64,000 bases of DNA from Acheta domesticus (lineage: Eukaryota; Arthropoda; Insecta; Orthoptera; Gryllidae), in contig JAHLJT010008756.1 of NCBI GenBank assembly GCA_031308135.1, positions 64,510,232 through 64,574,231 on the forward strand, given 5' to 3'. Numbering within the stretch: position 1 is the first letter of the stretch; the number at the start of each line of letters is the position of its first letter. The translations under genes were made by a program, and so were the position numbers. Below the pieces are notes generated by a model. That model searched no databases. It was given only the letters and a program-made list of their open reading frames with translations, and had not been told where the DNA came from. This document shows positions 1-11,897 of this stretch, piece by piece.

Positions 1-3000
1 AATGATACTAGATGCCTATTGTTCGTTAAACTGAATGAAAAACAGAAAGGTAATGAACTTCAATGAAATTTGTGCGACAGCTGTGACGGCAATGCATTTG
101 AAACATTACCTGTTCGCAAGTAAGAGATAAGAGAAGTACAGATCCTCGTGTTCATTGTAAGTCAAAAGTGTGGTGCTGGATATGAAAATTATGTGCAGTT
201 GATGCACCGAGAACAGAGTTCTCGAAACTAAAGATGAAAACTCTTAGTCAACGGGTTAGGAGGTACATCATTTGACTGGAAACAATGATGTAGAGAATGT
301 GGCGTAGAAATCAATAAACAATGTAATGAACGGGGAACGCCTACTACTTCACAATGCCACGAGCGATAGAGTATTGTGCTCTTTCCTCTCCCGGTAACAA
401 AATAGTTTGCAAGTGACAACGTCGGCATAAAATTAGGTGCTTGATCGTTGGAAATGGAGAAGAACAGCATTGCCGCATGTCACGCATTCTACCTCTTACA
501 ATACAGCTATTATCCTTTAATATAGATAAAAAATAACAATAAAACAAATAGCAGCCATTCATGCAACTCTAACACAATTAACTTCTTGCCACTTGCTTCG
601 ACGCTCAGCTGATTAACTACACCATTTCGGACATCCAATTAATTTGTTCTACGAGATTAGAACAGCGCAAATGCCGATGCTTCTGATTCGTTGGTGCTTA
701 TGTTACAGCTCTGGCATTACCATATCGCCACGAAGTGTCATCCACCTTCTTATTTTATTCGTGGCATAGAACAGAAATGACAATCGAGAGTCGAGAAGGA
801 GCGTCACTGGAGGCACTAGAGAAGAGGAACAACCGGACGATCTCGACCCGGGTGGGTGGCGATCGGTCTGAAGTATGCAAATCCACGCCGCGTTATCGGA
901 GCCATCGGCGCCTCGGGGCGGGGAATTAGTCAGGGCGACGGCAATGGAGTTATGGGTGGAAGAGGAAGTGGTAGTGGAGGGGAGAATAAATAGGAGATGG
1001 AGAAGGGTGTAGCAAACGTGACGATGATTTGAATGCAGGTGTAGTGCAAGAGGAAGGCTAACGCTGAGAAGAATAAGGAGGTGAAGCGAGATGAATGGGA
1101 CAGAGGGGGTGAAAGAAGAAGAGGAAGTAAAGGAAGAGAAGGTGGGAGGATAGGTAAAGTTGTTGGTGGGGGAAGGGGAGGTGGTGGGAGTAGTGAGAAT
1201 GGTGGGAGTGGTGATTGTGATGATAATGGCTGTCCTGTGGGTAATGCTGACGGCAATGCAAAATAAGAAAGAGGAGATTGACGACCAAGGTTACAAGTGA
1301 AGATGGTGATGACGGTGGTGGACGTGAACGTGGTACCGGAGACTGGTGTGAAGACGGTGATGTAGATAGAGATAACGCAAGAAATGGCGATTAATCGTGT
1401 AACAGATTCTCTATTCGGGGCCCGGAGAGTCGACCCGGCAGATGTGAAGATGAAAACTGAGAATGATGTAATGGAGCAGACGGAGATCCAAACCGTGACA
1501 GAGGCGTCCCTGCTACGGTAGCAAGGACCGTGGAGGCGGTAGACAATCTAGCGGAGGCGCTGGAGGTAGATGGAGAAGAGAGGCGGATGGAGAAGTTAAG
1601 TGTAGACCCCTCCGGGCGTAATATGTTACTAGTCTTTGGACCTCCAGCCACGTGTGGACTTTCTGGCTACGTGTGCGGCGTACCGCCCTCCGACCTGACA
1701 GCTCGCGGAACAGCGTCCATACACAAAGACGATGGAAGAACTTTCGTTGCGAAGAGGAAAATAGAAAAGAAGTATTTCACAATACAGATTTATAATATAA
1801 ACACCAAAAATAACAAGAGGGACAAAGTGAGGGGTAGTATGTGAAAAAAGTAAATACGATTTATTTTTAAAAGGGACACAAACAAATAGATTTCTAAAAA
1901 GACGAAAATGGCGATATGAATTGAAAAATGAATGACGGAGTAGTAGAAGGAACTTGTGAAAACGAGAAATAAAGATAGTAAGTAAGAATATATAGTGCAT
2001 ATTGTATAGAAAAGAGAAGAATAAACAAAATCGTAAGGAATGATGGAAGAAGAAAGGCCAGAAAGGAAAAATAAGAGTAAAAAAGAGCATAGAAGAGTTG
2101 GACTAGTGTAAATAAACGATAATTTATGTAGCTGGTTTCCACCTAATGATGCGAAGTACCTTTTGTACAACGTATGGTGACTCTCATCCTTAATTTTTGT
2201 TTAATGCCTGGTAGCTGCAATGTTTTGTTTGAACAGTGACTCGTGAGCTTCTGGCATAATGGACCATGAACTTTTACTATAAATCGGCGAAGTTAAATAC
2301 ATTATTGTAGTTACCCGGATTTCCTGCACACGTGCATAACGAATACGGAGTCACTAAGTGAAATTACCAACGTACAATGATTAGCACAAACTTCACGCAA
2401 CAACGTCACATACTTTCTAGCTAGGGCGTATTTCAGTATAGCGCAAGTGTTTCAGATGCTGTAACTCAAAAAGGCCATTGCCTCCGGACGTACCACAAAA
2501 CGCGAAGAGTCTCTAACACAACACACATTTTTCAGCAAGTTTCTCGTCTTCCACATTAACATTGGAACGCCTTCTGCCTACTCCAGCGCTACAAATCAGC
2601 ATTCCATGTCCGGGGTTGCAGATCTTTCCGTCGGAGCGCCGCCAGCCGAGAAGAAAAGGTGTGCTCTTGTATGCGTAGTGACGTCAGATCCGGGACAGTA
2701 GGACTTACACCCCTGAGACTCGTCGACGTGTTGTTTATCTTTTAAATCTAGCCTTTGTCACAAAGAAACATACTTGTATTCTTGAGACTGTTATGAGTGA
2801 GTAATTTTGAACTTTGAATGTAATGAGTATTAACTATGTTTTATATGACGAAAAATGGGAAATACCTAATAAAGCGTTTTGACACGTGAAAATATCTACG
2901 TACTTTTCTACAGCAAATGTTATATGAGTGTTTTGAATCAATATTATGCCCTGCCAGTACATACGCAAACCACGCAAGAATCGTAATTGATATATTCATG

Positions 3001-3308
3001 AGCGAATCAATAAACGCAAAACAGTAATAAAATGCCAGACAGAAATTTACCCAAAGCAAAATTCATTATCCAATTTATAATAAGACGAAGTGGAACAAGA
3101 AGAAAGAGAAAAAGAGCAATAACAAGAGGAAGCACCACTAATTATAAAGTCCCGAAATCTATTCTGCTTATTTCTCGATTTACCTTTTCCAGATATTGTC
3201 ACTCCTGTAATATTTATAAAATATTAAACAACATCACAAATATTCTTTAAAGATGAGTTGGCACTGAACCCTGATTTTTTTAATTGAATTTCTTCTTTAT
3301 TGACAATT
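1..3308. other. Non-coding; purine-rich GGA/GTG tract at about 940-1390
   Basis: No gene is recognised. A degenerate GGA, GGT and GTGG-rich stretch (about 940..1390) gives Arg/Gly and Pro/Ser-type frames on the two strands. The rest is ordinary AT-rich unique-looking DNA. Confidence 0.6.
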
Positions 3309-3440
3309 ATAGTTGGACCTCCAGATATCGAACCACTATATATCGAAATTCTCTATAAATCGAATAATTTTTTCTGTCCTTTTTTATCATTTATAAACGT
3401 TTCTAAATATCGAAAATTATTTCCATGCATCGAACTACTT
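3309..3440 (+). mobile_element. Possible pogo/Tigger-like transposon end
   Basis: AGTTGGACCTCCAGATATCG is followed by several spaced TATCGAA, ATCGAAA and ATCGAAT repeats, the style of pogo/Tigger termini (CAGT, CCTC, repeated TCGAA). No transposase or opposite end is recognised. Confidence 0.35.
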
Positions 3441-3599
3441 TTCTGAATTGATTATTTTTTCTATGAAATAAAAATGTACGGTGCATTATGTTCAACAATT
3501 CGGTAGGCTTTTCGATTGAGACATGTTCCGGGATGAAGTGTTCCACAGGGTTAACAAGTTTGAACAGTCTTTTGAACGGAGTGCATCACATGTGCAATA

Positions 3600-3652
3600 A
3601 GACATTGTTGTTGTTGTTGTTTTTCTTTTTTTTTTTTTTTCTTTCTTCAGTT
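3600..3652. repeat. GTT repeat and poly-T run
   Basis: TTGTTGTTGTTGTT is followed by a run of 14 T after CTT. It may be the tail of a minus-strand retroelement, but no body is recognised. Confidence 0.5.
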
Positions 3653-3850
3653 GGTCAGGTACGTCTGCAATACCAATATCATGTTACTAAATTCACAAAT
3701 GTGGTACGAATTACAAAAGCGGTTGTTAATTATTTATCATTAATCTTCCATTTTACCCAATTAAAAAAATTGTTTAAAAGCTTTGCAAAAATTTCATTTC
3801 TATGCATAGAAGCTTATATTACGAATATTATCGAAAGACATGTCAGATTC

Positions 3851-4010
3851 TATAGTGCGATTTATACAACTCTGTCTCTGGCAGATGGTTTCATCCAATC
3901 GGGAATGTCGCCACAGTGACGTCACTACTGGTGACGTTCAGGCTCTCGATTGGATGAAACCGTTAACAGCTGATACCTGCCAGGGGTAGAGTTGAATAAA
4001 TCGCAGTATA
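3851..4010. mobile_element. MITE family 1, copy 1 (about 160 bp)
   Basis: Imperfect terminal inverted repeats begin TAGTGCGATTTATACAACTC on the left and end AGTTGAATAAATCGCAGTA on the right, and include the shared TTTCATCCAATCG block inside each arm. Flanking TATA and TATA suggest a TA target duplication, as for Tc1/mariner-type MITEs. A second copy lies at 23633..23779. Confidence 0.75.
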
Positions 4011-4079
4011 AGTAAGAAGGTCCAATCGTGGTTTTACAAGAGCCTGAGATATTCCCGTTGCCATTCTCCGACTCCCAAT

Positions 4080-4330
4080 GGGTGCCGGGGGCCCATTCGA
4101 GAGACGCGCGCGGCGGGGCGTGCGTCGTGGGGTCCAGCGAGGGCCGCGCGTGCGTGGTAGCGCCTGCGTCGCCGCCGCCAGCCGCCAGCGCCGCCAGCGC
4201 CGCCCCCGCGCGCGCCGCAGCGGACGACGCAGGCGCGCTCATTGGCGGCGCCAGGCACCGGCGCGCACTCCGCCATCGCCCTCTGCCAGCTCCCGAGAGA
4301 TCGTTTGATGCGCGCGCTCCCACGATTACA
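4080..4330. other. GC-rich CpG-dense patch
   Basis: This patch is rich in CGCGCG, GCCGCC and similar, and sits between a MITE and AT-rich DNA. The frames it opens on both strands are Ala/Arg-rich and overlapping, so none is called. Confidence 0.6.
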
Positions 4331-4482
4331 CGCGTCTAAGAGGAGCCACACAGTACTGTAGTTTGTGTAATGGTGTGGAATCACTTAGATGGAAAGATGT
4401 GCCCACCAGTGAGTTATTGAATAATAAGGTAACTGTACACTACTTCCGGGGGGTCTTTAATCTCAACGGGATTCTCAATTGT

Positions 4483-4521
<39 letters not shown>
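4483..4521. repeat. (AAT)n microsatellite
   Basis: An uninterrupted run of 13 units of the trinucleotide. Confidence 0.95.
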
Positions 4522-4522
<1 letters not shown>

Positions 4523-4789
4523 TAAGCAAACAATTTCTACAATCTTCTAGAAACGTCTTACTAGAATAGTCTAAGTATTCACAGAAAAAATAAGTTACGA
4601 AAAGCATAGGAGGTCTCAGTGATTGAATCCCTACGTAGCAACTTTAAAATGTGTACATAACAAAGAATCAAAGGGCGATATTAAAAAAATAGTTTGATAG
4701 GTAGGTTATCTCTGGTTTCGCTTTTTTCAATAAATATTCTTTTCTTTCTTAATTTATCACTTTCAGAGATGTAAGATACGTATATCTAG

Positions 4790-4882
4790 CTGTTCACGAG
4801 CACCGGCAATTGAACGACAATCAAACCCTTGGTCTTTTAGTTTTTTCACCAGTTACTCTTACCTTTGAGCTACCCAGAACAT
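4790..4882 (-). mobile_element. tRNA-like SINE head, degenerate
   Basis: The minus strand reads GTTCTGGGTAGCTCAAAGGT and continues AAGAG, a clear box A. A box-B-like GGTTTGATTGTC follows about 30 bases later. A complete tRNA gene is excluded because box B is mutated and no clean acceptor stem closes. It is most likely an old SINE 5' end. Confidence 0.5.
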
Positions 4883-5308
4883 CTGCCATCAAAAGAATTC
4901 TTGGACTCATATATTACCCGTAAATTTGAAATTTTTAATTATTATCACCTCTTTAAAATTTGTACTCAGACATTAAATTCTCAGCGTGTACCAAAGTCAC
5001 AATCATTACGTAACGTTTATGAACACCCAAAAACGCACGGCCACAACGCTACCGCTGCCTTCATCGCAATCACTCCCACATCGCACCCGCGCCGCTCCCA
5101 CCCCCGCGCAGCCGCAGCGCGCCACCCCAGTCGCGGTAAACGGTATTAATTACACTCGCGGGCTCGCGGCCGCGCGCCCGCCGCAACGTTGACAAATTCG
5201 GTGTCACGCTTGAGTAATGGAGGCGGCCGGCAGACCGCCGTCGCGCCGCGCCACGCCGCTCCGCACCGCCACGGCCGCCACCGCCGTGAGGTCCTCGACC
5301 GCCACCGC

Positions 5309-5339
<31 letters not shown>

Positions 5340-5386
5340 ACAGCCGCGGGGCGACGCGACGCGCCGATGGCCGCTAGATAGCACGC

Positions 5387-5717
5387 GTCGCCGCACGTCG
5401 CCACCCTTCGCGCGGCCAAGGAAGACGCGTGTGTGTGTGTGTGTGTGTGTGTGTGAGTGTGTGTGTGTGTGTGAGTGTGTGTGAGTGTGTGTGAGTGTGT
5501 GAATGTGTGTGTGAGTGTGTGTGAGTGTGTGTGTGAGTGTGTGTGTGAGTGTGAGTGTGTGTGAGTGTGTGTGTGTGAGTGTGTGTGAGTGTGTGTGTGT
5601 GTTTGTGTGTGTGAGTGTGTGTGTGTGTGTATGAGTGTGTGTGTGTGAGTGTGAGTGTGTGTGTGTGTGAGTGTCGCCGCACGTCACCACCCTTCGCGCG
5701 GCCAAGGAAGACGTGTG

Positions 5718-5753
<36 letters not shown>

Positions 5754-5777
5754 TGTCTGTGTGAGTGTGTGTGTGTG
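5387..5777. repeat. GT-rich satellite with a repeated GC-rich punctuation
   Basis: About 350 bp of GT repeats broken by GAGT. A 40-bp non-repetitive GC-rich piece (beginning GTCGCCGCACGTC and including CGCGCGGCCAAGGAAGACG) occurs before the GT tract at 5387 and again inside it at 5673. The tract is therefore at least two copies of a roughly 286-bp composite unit. Long His-Thr frames on the minus strand are artefacts of the repeat. Confidence 0.85.
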
Positions 5778-6350
5778 AATATGCGGGTATTTGTGTGATC
5801 CCGGTTTGTTTTTTGTGCATGATCTTTATTTGCTTGCGTGCGCTTCTTTCTTTAGGATGCGCATATTTTGTCTGGATGCACGCATTTGTGGGTACTTGCG
5901 TATTTAGAGCAATACGTTTATTTGAGTGAATGCGTTTATATGTGCGAAATACGCTTATTTGTGTGTATGGGCGTATTTGAGAGGTTGCATGCATTTGTTC
6001 GTATGCGCATATTTGTATGTTTGCGCATTTTTGTGTATGTGTTTATTGTGAGTGTACGCCCGTGAGAGTGCCAATTTGGATCTGCGCGCGCAAGTGCGTT
6101 TATGTGGGTGCAGTCGTGCATTGATGTGTTAACAAGCGTATTTATGTGTGTGTTTGTGCGTGTGTACGTGTGGATGTATGTGATTAATAATGTATTTGTC
6201 CGTGTGTGAATGTAGTGCCTATGGGGATTCGTGCGCGAATTTTTATCTGCCTGCGGTTATGTTTATCTGTCATATCTATCTACATGTCTATGCGTGTAGG
6301 TGTGTATGGTTCAGTGACGGTATGCATATGGGTGCATGCATGTTATTGGT
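5778..6350. repeat. Degenerate GTAT-rich minisatellite
   Basis: Loose repeats built on TGCGTATTTGTG-like units of about 12-16 bp decay gradually away from the GT tract. They are probably its older, mutated continuation. Confidence 0.55.
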
Positions 6351-6399
6351 TGTTTGGTGGTTCTGTTCTTCTAAGTTCTTCTAAATGGATTCATGTTCG

Positions 6400-8892
6400 T
6401 AACTAGGAAGAATAGGAACTTAATGCAGCATTTGACATTGTTGTTTTTTATTGACAGGAACGTGCAAGAACTGTTCGGCTAAACATTATAAATAAACGTA
6501 ATAACTGAAAGAAGAACAAATTTTGTACTGGAAAATTATGTTAGAATTTGAATATTTTTTAAAAATTATTTACATCGTCAGAACTATTCACAGAAAATAT
6601 TCAGTACAAGTCTAATTTATATAGTGAGTCATACGGATGACACTTTTATCACGTTCTTTTTCGATAAACTGCGATTCTTTTTAAAAATACAACAGCATTT
6701 TTAAATCCATTACACGTAAACAGAAGTGAACCTTACCAGCAATTCATCTTGCGTATGTTGACATTCCAATATGCGATTTGTCTTATTCCCAAGGAATCCC
6801 GACACTCGACAATAGATCTGAAAATAATCCTTACCTGCGAAAACGGTGACCGATAACAGCCCACGCTCGCCGGTCTTATCTTCACTTGCGCAAGCGACAA
6901 ATCAAACTCTTGGAATCTTCGGGCTTTAGGAAGCTGTCAGCAAGCGCGTTCGATAAGCACCGTTTGAAGTGTCAAAAAATTAATTTTCGTATGTCCGTCG
7001 ACGATTCTCCCGTGCGAGACAACCGCACGTCAACGTATCTCCATATCCTATCTCCGATCGGCTGCCGTAATCTGGCGTCGAGATGGAGATGGATGGTCGA
7101 GATTCGATACGGCGATTGCCTCCTACACATTTTTCTGTCCTCTTCTAGAAGTTCTTCCCGGAATGGAATTCAACAGGCGAACGAACATTGAACACTGAAT
7201 GAAAAGCTCTACTCTGTTGGAGCTGATGAACTATTTTTTCACCGATTTTGAAGCAAATGAAAATCTGTATCCGGTAAACTGAATAACAAAAAGAGTTGCT
7301 ATTGCTGCAAAATAGTACGGTATTTTTTAATGTTTATAAACGTTACATGTCTATGTCGAGAAAGCCATTACAAACCCCTAATTTTGTAACAATTTCTACA
7401 TTAATGGAGTTAGCTCGTTATACAATTGAAATTTAAACAATAGCAGCAGTAATAACAATATCAGTACTAATTTTTATTTATATTAATTACTATTATTATA
7501 AAATATATGTGTATGACAACAAGAAGTAGTAAAATTAAACTATAGTATGGTTTGAACATGTTCATGAATACTACAGACAGTTTTGACTCTCGAAAATTTT
7601 CTCTTTTTTAATTTTTATATTTCTTCATGCGAGAAATATTCTTTCATTGCGAGAAGATAAAACAGTTGAGTAGCAACATTTTCTAAAATGTGGAAACAAG
7701 AACTCATTTTATTTCCATTTCATTTCGTACAAGTTCCACGCCCCTTTCGGTGTTTGCCAGCGAGTGTAAAAAAGAATTTCATCTCAGCCTGAATACAGTA
7801 TACACCGTTCCCAGAAAGCTATTCTTTCGTCTCACATAAGAATATTTCACTTACGAAAAGACTACATAAACAGATGGTCTCTTGTTTAGGTTCTTTTGGT
7901 CACAAAAGATGCTCGTCTCCACCCAACTTTTTCTTGATCTCTCTCTCGCACACTTACTCCTCCGCTTTTCCCCACTACCTCATATAAAGATGAGTAACGT
8001 GTCGGGTGCAAAGTTCAAGGAAGATAAAGATTATTTCATTTTTAAGTTGTCATATTTAATCACAGCCACGCATGGCGACATATTTTGACTACAAAGATGA
8101 CAGCAGTCTGATGTGTCCCTGCTATTGTATTTGCAGGATGAATCATTGGAGCGTGTTCTTCACACTGGCAGGAGTTGCATGTACAGGAAATGTCACCGTG
8201 TCCTACCGAGAGTACATTCCCCACGGAGGTATCACGACACAAGAGCTGTGAGGAGTCATCATAAAAACGCGTTATAGGTGAATTGCTCGTTATTTACAAT
8301 CGCGATGGAACATTTTATTTATATGCAATTTCTTTGAGAGTGTGCACCGGGACAAGGGTTACATTGGCGAGCTATTACAGTCGATGCACGCATGGTTGTT
8401 ACATGCAGTTTGAGTGAGACATTGAAAAGCACGTATTAAAGCTTGTTTTATTGCGGAAGTGCGCTACAGGACGAAAGGAAGTCATATCCGTTGTTGGAGC
8501 GGGTAATCAGAAACACCTGCAGGATTGTCGCGACAAAGACGTAAAGAAAGAGAAAAAACATTAACGTCACATAAATCGACGGATTGGCAAGGGCGAGGCT
8601 TAGAAATGGAACGCACAGCTCTTGAAGCTAAACGAGCAATTTAAGTTGCATTGAATGATACATAATTAATGAACAACTGTGCGAAAGAATCGAAATCAGG
8701 TTTTCAGCAGGTGACGTGCATTCTATAAATGTGTTTTTGTCTATCAAGAAATGTGCATGAAAATTACAATAATCAAGGCTTTCGATTTATGACTTTCATG
8801 TCAAAGTGATAAAAAAGTTATGAACTACAAGAACAGTCATCGGATTTCGCCCTTACAAGTGTGCGCCATTTGAAAAAAGCATGACGTTTCAA
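6400..8892. other. No gene recognised
   Basis: AT-rich, mostly unique DNA. A 60-codon frame near 8,060..8,242 and a frame near 6,886..7,191 have no recognisable domain. Confidence 0.55.
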
Positions 8893-8975
8893 ATCACGTA
8901 GTAGATGGCTGCATCCGCAGTTGTTCATGTCTGGGTTCGCCGCTGGTTTGAATCCCGCTTAAGACATTTTCTTGT
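8893..8975 (+). mobile_element. Possible SINE fragment with box-B-like motif
   Basis: GGTTTGAATCCC at about 8946 matches the pol III box B with one change, and GATGGCTGCATCC lies about 40 bases upstream where box A should be. There is no recognisable body or tail, so this is low confidence. Confidence 0.25.
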
Positions 8976-9548
8976 AAATATATTATGAAAATCAAATCAA
9001 ACTGCATAGTATACCAAAAAATCATATAAATCGCATACATGTTCTCAACATCCCATCGCAAATATAGCACTAGACGAGAAAAAGGTTCTTTCTCTATAGG
9101 GGGCCTAATATTCGTCACAAAATAATGCGTTTGTTATTGAAGTAGTTTATTATATTAGGTTTATTGAACTAAGCGCAGGCTATTTTATAAAAGTCCCAAT
9201 ATCCGAAATATCTGGTCATACCTGGAATGGATTAGTGATTTGTTGCAATGGATAAGTGATAAAGATGTTTAAGGTATTTGAATGATGGTGAAGCAGTGCT
9301 CAAATGAGAGGCAGGGGAAACAGGACAACCCACGAAAACATATGTCAAATGCTATGCCCCTCACCCGCCCGCTGTCCCTCAAAGTATACACGGCTCAAAT
9401 TGTACACGGGAAGAATTCTCGGAACTTCAACCTGGGTATCAACAGATGGAACATTAAGCTAAGATGCAACCCAGTCGTACAAATATGTCGATTAATGAAA
9501 CGAATTTCCAACCAAGACACAACTGATGAATTGATTGATTCATTATTT

Positions 9549-10100
9549 CGTGTTTCTAGGCGCATCAACTGCTATGGTCATTAATCCCCTAAGTTTAGTG
9601 CATAGTTTACCACGGCAGGTGGCGGTGTTCTTCTTCCTCTGGATGGTGAGGTCCGGCGCTGACCTACATGACGACTTGCCGGCTTTTCCCAATCAAGAAT
9701 GTCCCGTCAATGGAGCGTCGCCCCAGCAAGGATAAGCTCAAAGCTCCCTACTGGTCTCCAGATATGTGTGGTAATATAGTGTATGTGTGTATGTAAGTCA
9801 CGGGTGACGATAGGACAAGGAAGAGGAAGGAAGATCGCGAGTGGTCGATGGCCCGTATCAGACTCAGACATTTGCCTGGTGTTGAGCGGAGAAACCACAG
9901 AAAACTGTCGCTCAGAGGTCGCTAGAACTCTCCCGCAGATAACGTCTGATTTCGACTCAGCTATCTAGCCAATGTCGAAGATCCTGCCACCGCGGAGCAC
10001 TGTCGGGTCTCGAACCCTAGGACCTCCCGGTCAGAGGCACTGCAGAGACACGAATTGATGCTCTCAGCCACCCCAGCCGGTACAACTGACGAAACCAGGA
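9549..10100 (-). mobile_element. tRNA-derived SINE, 5' head at the assembly gap
   Basis: Read on the minus strand, the element begins near 10,080 with a pol III box A (TGGCTGAGAGC) and a perfect box B (GGTTCGAGACC) about 55 bases further on, as in a tRNA. The body contains GCGGAGAAACCACAGAAAAC, a sequence type common in insect SINEs. The last part, near 9,600..9,550, reads GGGGATTAATGACCATAGCA, which resembles the GATGACCTTAGCAGTTAAG 3' end of orthopteran SINEs as I recall it. Flanking duplications cannot be judged because of the gap. Confidence 0.7.
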
Positions 10101-11100
10101 NNNNNNNNNNNNNNNNNNNNNNNNNNNNNNNNNNNNNNNNNNNNNNNNNNNNNNNNNNNNNNNNNNNNNNNNNNNNNNNNNNNNNNNNNNNNNNNNNNNN
10201 NNNNNNNNNNNNNNNNNNNNNNNNNNNNNNNNNNNNNNNNNNNNNNNNNNNNNNNNNNNNNNNNNNNNNNNNNNNNNNNNNNNNNNNNNNNNNNNNNNNN
10301 NNNNNNNNNNNNNNNNNNNNNNNNNNNNNNNNNNNNNNNNNNNNNNNNNNNNNNNNNNNNNNNNNNNNNNNNNNNNNNNNNNNNNNNNNNNNNNNNNNNN
10401 NNNNNNNNNNNNNNNNNNNNNNNNNNNNNNNNNNNNNNNNNNNNNNNNNNNNNNNNNNNNNNNNNNNNNNNNNNNNNNNNNNNNNNNNNNNNNNNNNNNN
10501 NNNNNNNNNNNNNNNNNNNNNNNNNNNNNNNNNNNNNNNNNNNNNNNNNNNNNNNNNNNNNNNNNNNNNNNNNNNNNNNNNNNNNNNNNNNNNNNNNNNN
10601 NNNNNNNNNNNNNNNNNNNNNNNNNNNNNNNNNNNNNNNNNNNNNNNNNNNNNNNNNNNNNNNNNNNNNNNNNNNNNNNNNNNNNNNNNNNNNNNNNNNN
10701 NNNNNNNNNNNNNNNNNNNNNNNNNNNNNNNNNNNNNNNNNNNNNNNNNNNNNNNNNNNNNNNNNNNNNNNNNNNNNNNNNNNNNNNNNNNNNNNNNNNN
10801 NNNNNNNNNNNNNNNNNNNNNNNNNNNNNNNNNNNNNNNNNNNNNNNNNNNNNNNNNNNNNNNNNNNNNNNNNNNNNNNNNNNNNNNNNNNNNNNNNNNN
10901 NNNNNNNNNNNNNNNNNNNNNNNNNNNNNNNNNNNNNNNNNNNNNNNNNNNNNNNNNNNNNNNNNNNNNNNNNNNNNNNNNNNNNNNNNNNNNNNNNNNN
11001 NNNNNNNNNNNNNNNNNNNNNNNNNNNNNNNNNNNNNNNNNNNNNNNNNNNNNNNNNNNNNNNNNNNNNNNNNNNNNNNNNNNNNNNNNNNNNNNNNNNN
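10101..11100. other. Assembly gap of 1000 N
   Basis: Exactly 1000 unknown bases, so the true length is probably not known. A SINE enters the gap from the left and the viral block begins about 100 bp after it. Long X-only frames across it are meaningless. Confidence 1.
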
Positions 11101-11233
11101 CCTTCCATAAAGAGCGCTAGCGCATGTGATCGGCATTGTGAAAATTACCATCGTGTTGACTGTTTTTATTCACCTGCTTTGGGATGTATTACATATGCAT
11201 ATATTGATACAGAAGAAACATATAAATAAATTT

Positions 11234-11264
11234 TAGATATAAAGGTTTATAACCTTTATATCTA
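11234..11264. terminator. Hairpin with 14-bp arms and 3-base loop
   Basis: The arms TAGATATAAAGGTT and AACCTTTATATCTA are perfectly complementary around TAT. It lies about 130 bp after the stop of the minus-strand fragment at 11395, near the left edge of the viral block, and may mark an mRNA 3' end. Confidence 0.45.
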
Positions 11265-11394
11265 CTTTTGATTTAAGAATCGTCTATAATTTATAAGCAT
11301 CATCAATTCCAATGGAATTGAATTATCAATAACAGTGGCTTCGCTAAAATAAAAATTTTTTTTGGACTTTTAGAAATCATATTTAATATAGTTT

Positions 11395-11601
11395 TTAATA
11401 TATTTGATCAGAAAAATTATTAACATACACAAGTATAGTACCTGTTTCTCTTTCTTTAGACAACATTCCGTAACCTCCTGAAATTTGTATTAGACATGTA
11501 TCTTTTAATAACTTACATAACGAATTCTTTCCATTTTTTAACTTATTTTCATATTTTTCTGGTACAATTATAGTTATAATATCAACTTTTTCAAGTTTGT
11601 T
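11395..11601 (-). pseudogene. 68-codon open fragment of an unrecognised viral gene
   Basis: The frame between stops at 11602..11604 and 11395..11397 has a balanced, protein-like composition, with segments such as VDIITIIVPEKYENKL and LIQISGGYGMLSKERE. It has no good start codon of its own, so it is probably the 3' part of a gene whose 5' part lies at 11674..11811 in other frames. The alternation of hydrophobic beta-like runs with charged stretches suggests a folded domain, but I cannot name it. It lies in the same AT-rich block as the Rpb10-like gene. Confidence 0.35.
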
Positions 11602-11673
11602 TTAAAATATTAATGATAAGTTTATCAACATTTTTTTAAATGGTATAATAATATGAATTTTTGTTTAAATGTT

Positions 11674-11811
11674 TTAGGTACAAAAAGAATAATTATTTAT
11701 TAAATTTTTGGATAATGTGGATAATTCTTGATCTTTTTGAGGTACCTTAAAAGACGATGGAAAATAAATATACAAAAAAGCAATTAAAATAAGTAATAAA
11801 ACCAAAATCAT
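11674..11811 (-). pseudogene. Fragment with N-terminal membrane segment, probable start of a broken viral gene
   Basis: This 45-codon frame opens with a strongly hydrophobic stretch (MILVLLLILIAFLYIYF), then turns polar and stops. The hydrophobic start suggests a signal anchor. The 68-codon open stretch at 11395..11601 lies downstream in the same direction, and sequence between them is open only in shifting frames. The two are therefore probably parts of one damaged gene. I do not recognise the family and give no function. The fragment lies just after the hairpin at 11855..11886. Confidence 0.35.
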
Positions 11812-11854
11812 TCTTCTTTAATTATTGAAAACTATTTTTGCTTATATTTAATAA

Positions 11855-11886
11855 AAAATATAAAGATCTATTAATCTTTATATTTT
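11855..11886 (-). terminator. Perfect hairpin after the 64-codon minus-strand gene
   Basis: The arms AAAATATAAAGAT and ATCTTTATATTTT pair perfectly over 13 bp with a 6-base loop. The hairpin begins 12 bp beyond the stop codon of the gene at 11898..12092 and before the next minus-strand frame at 11811. This is the expected place for a viral mRNA 3' end. Confidence 0.55.
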
Positions 11887-11897
11887 AATTAACATCA

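Noticed and set aside
5070..5994. Long His/Thr-rich minus-strand frames (over 200 codons)
   Set aside because: They are translations of the GT repeat tract and have no domain or splice context.
9961..11151. Frames made mostly of unknown residues
   Set aside because: They span the N gap.
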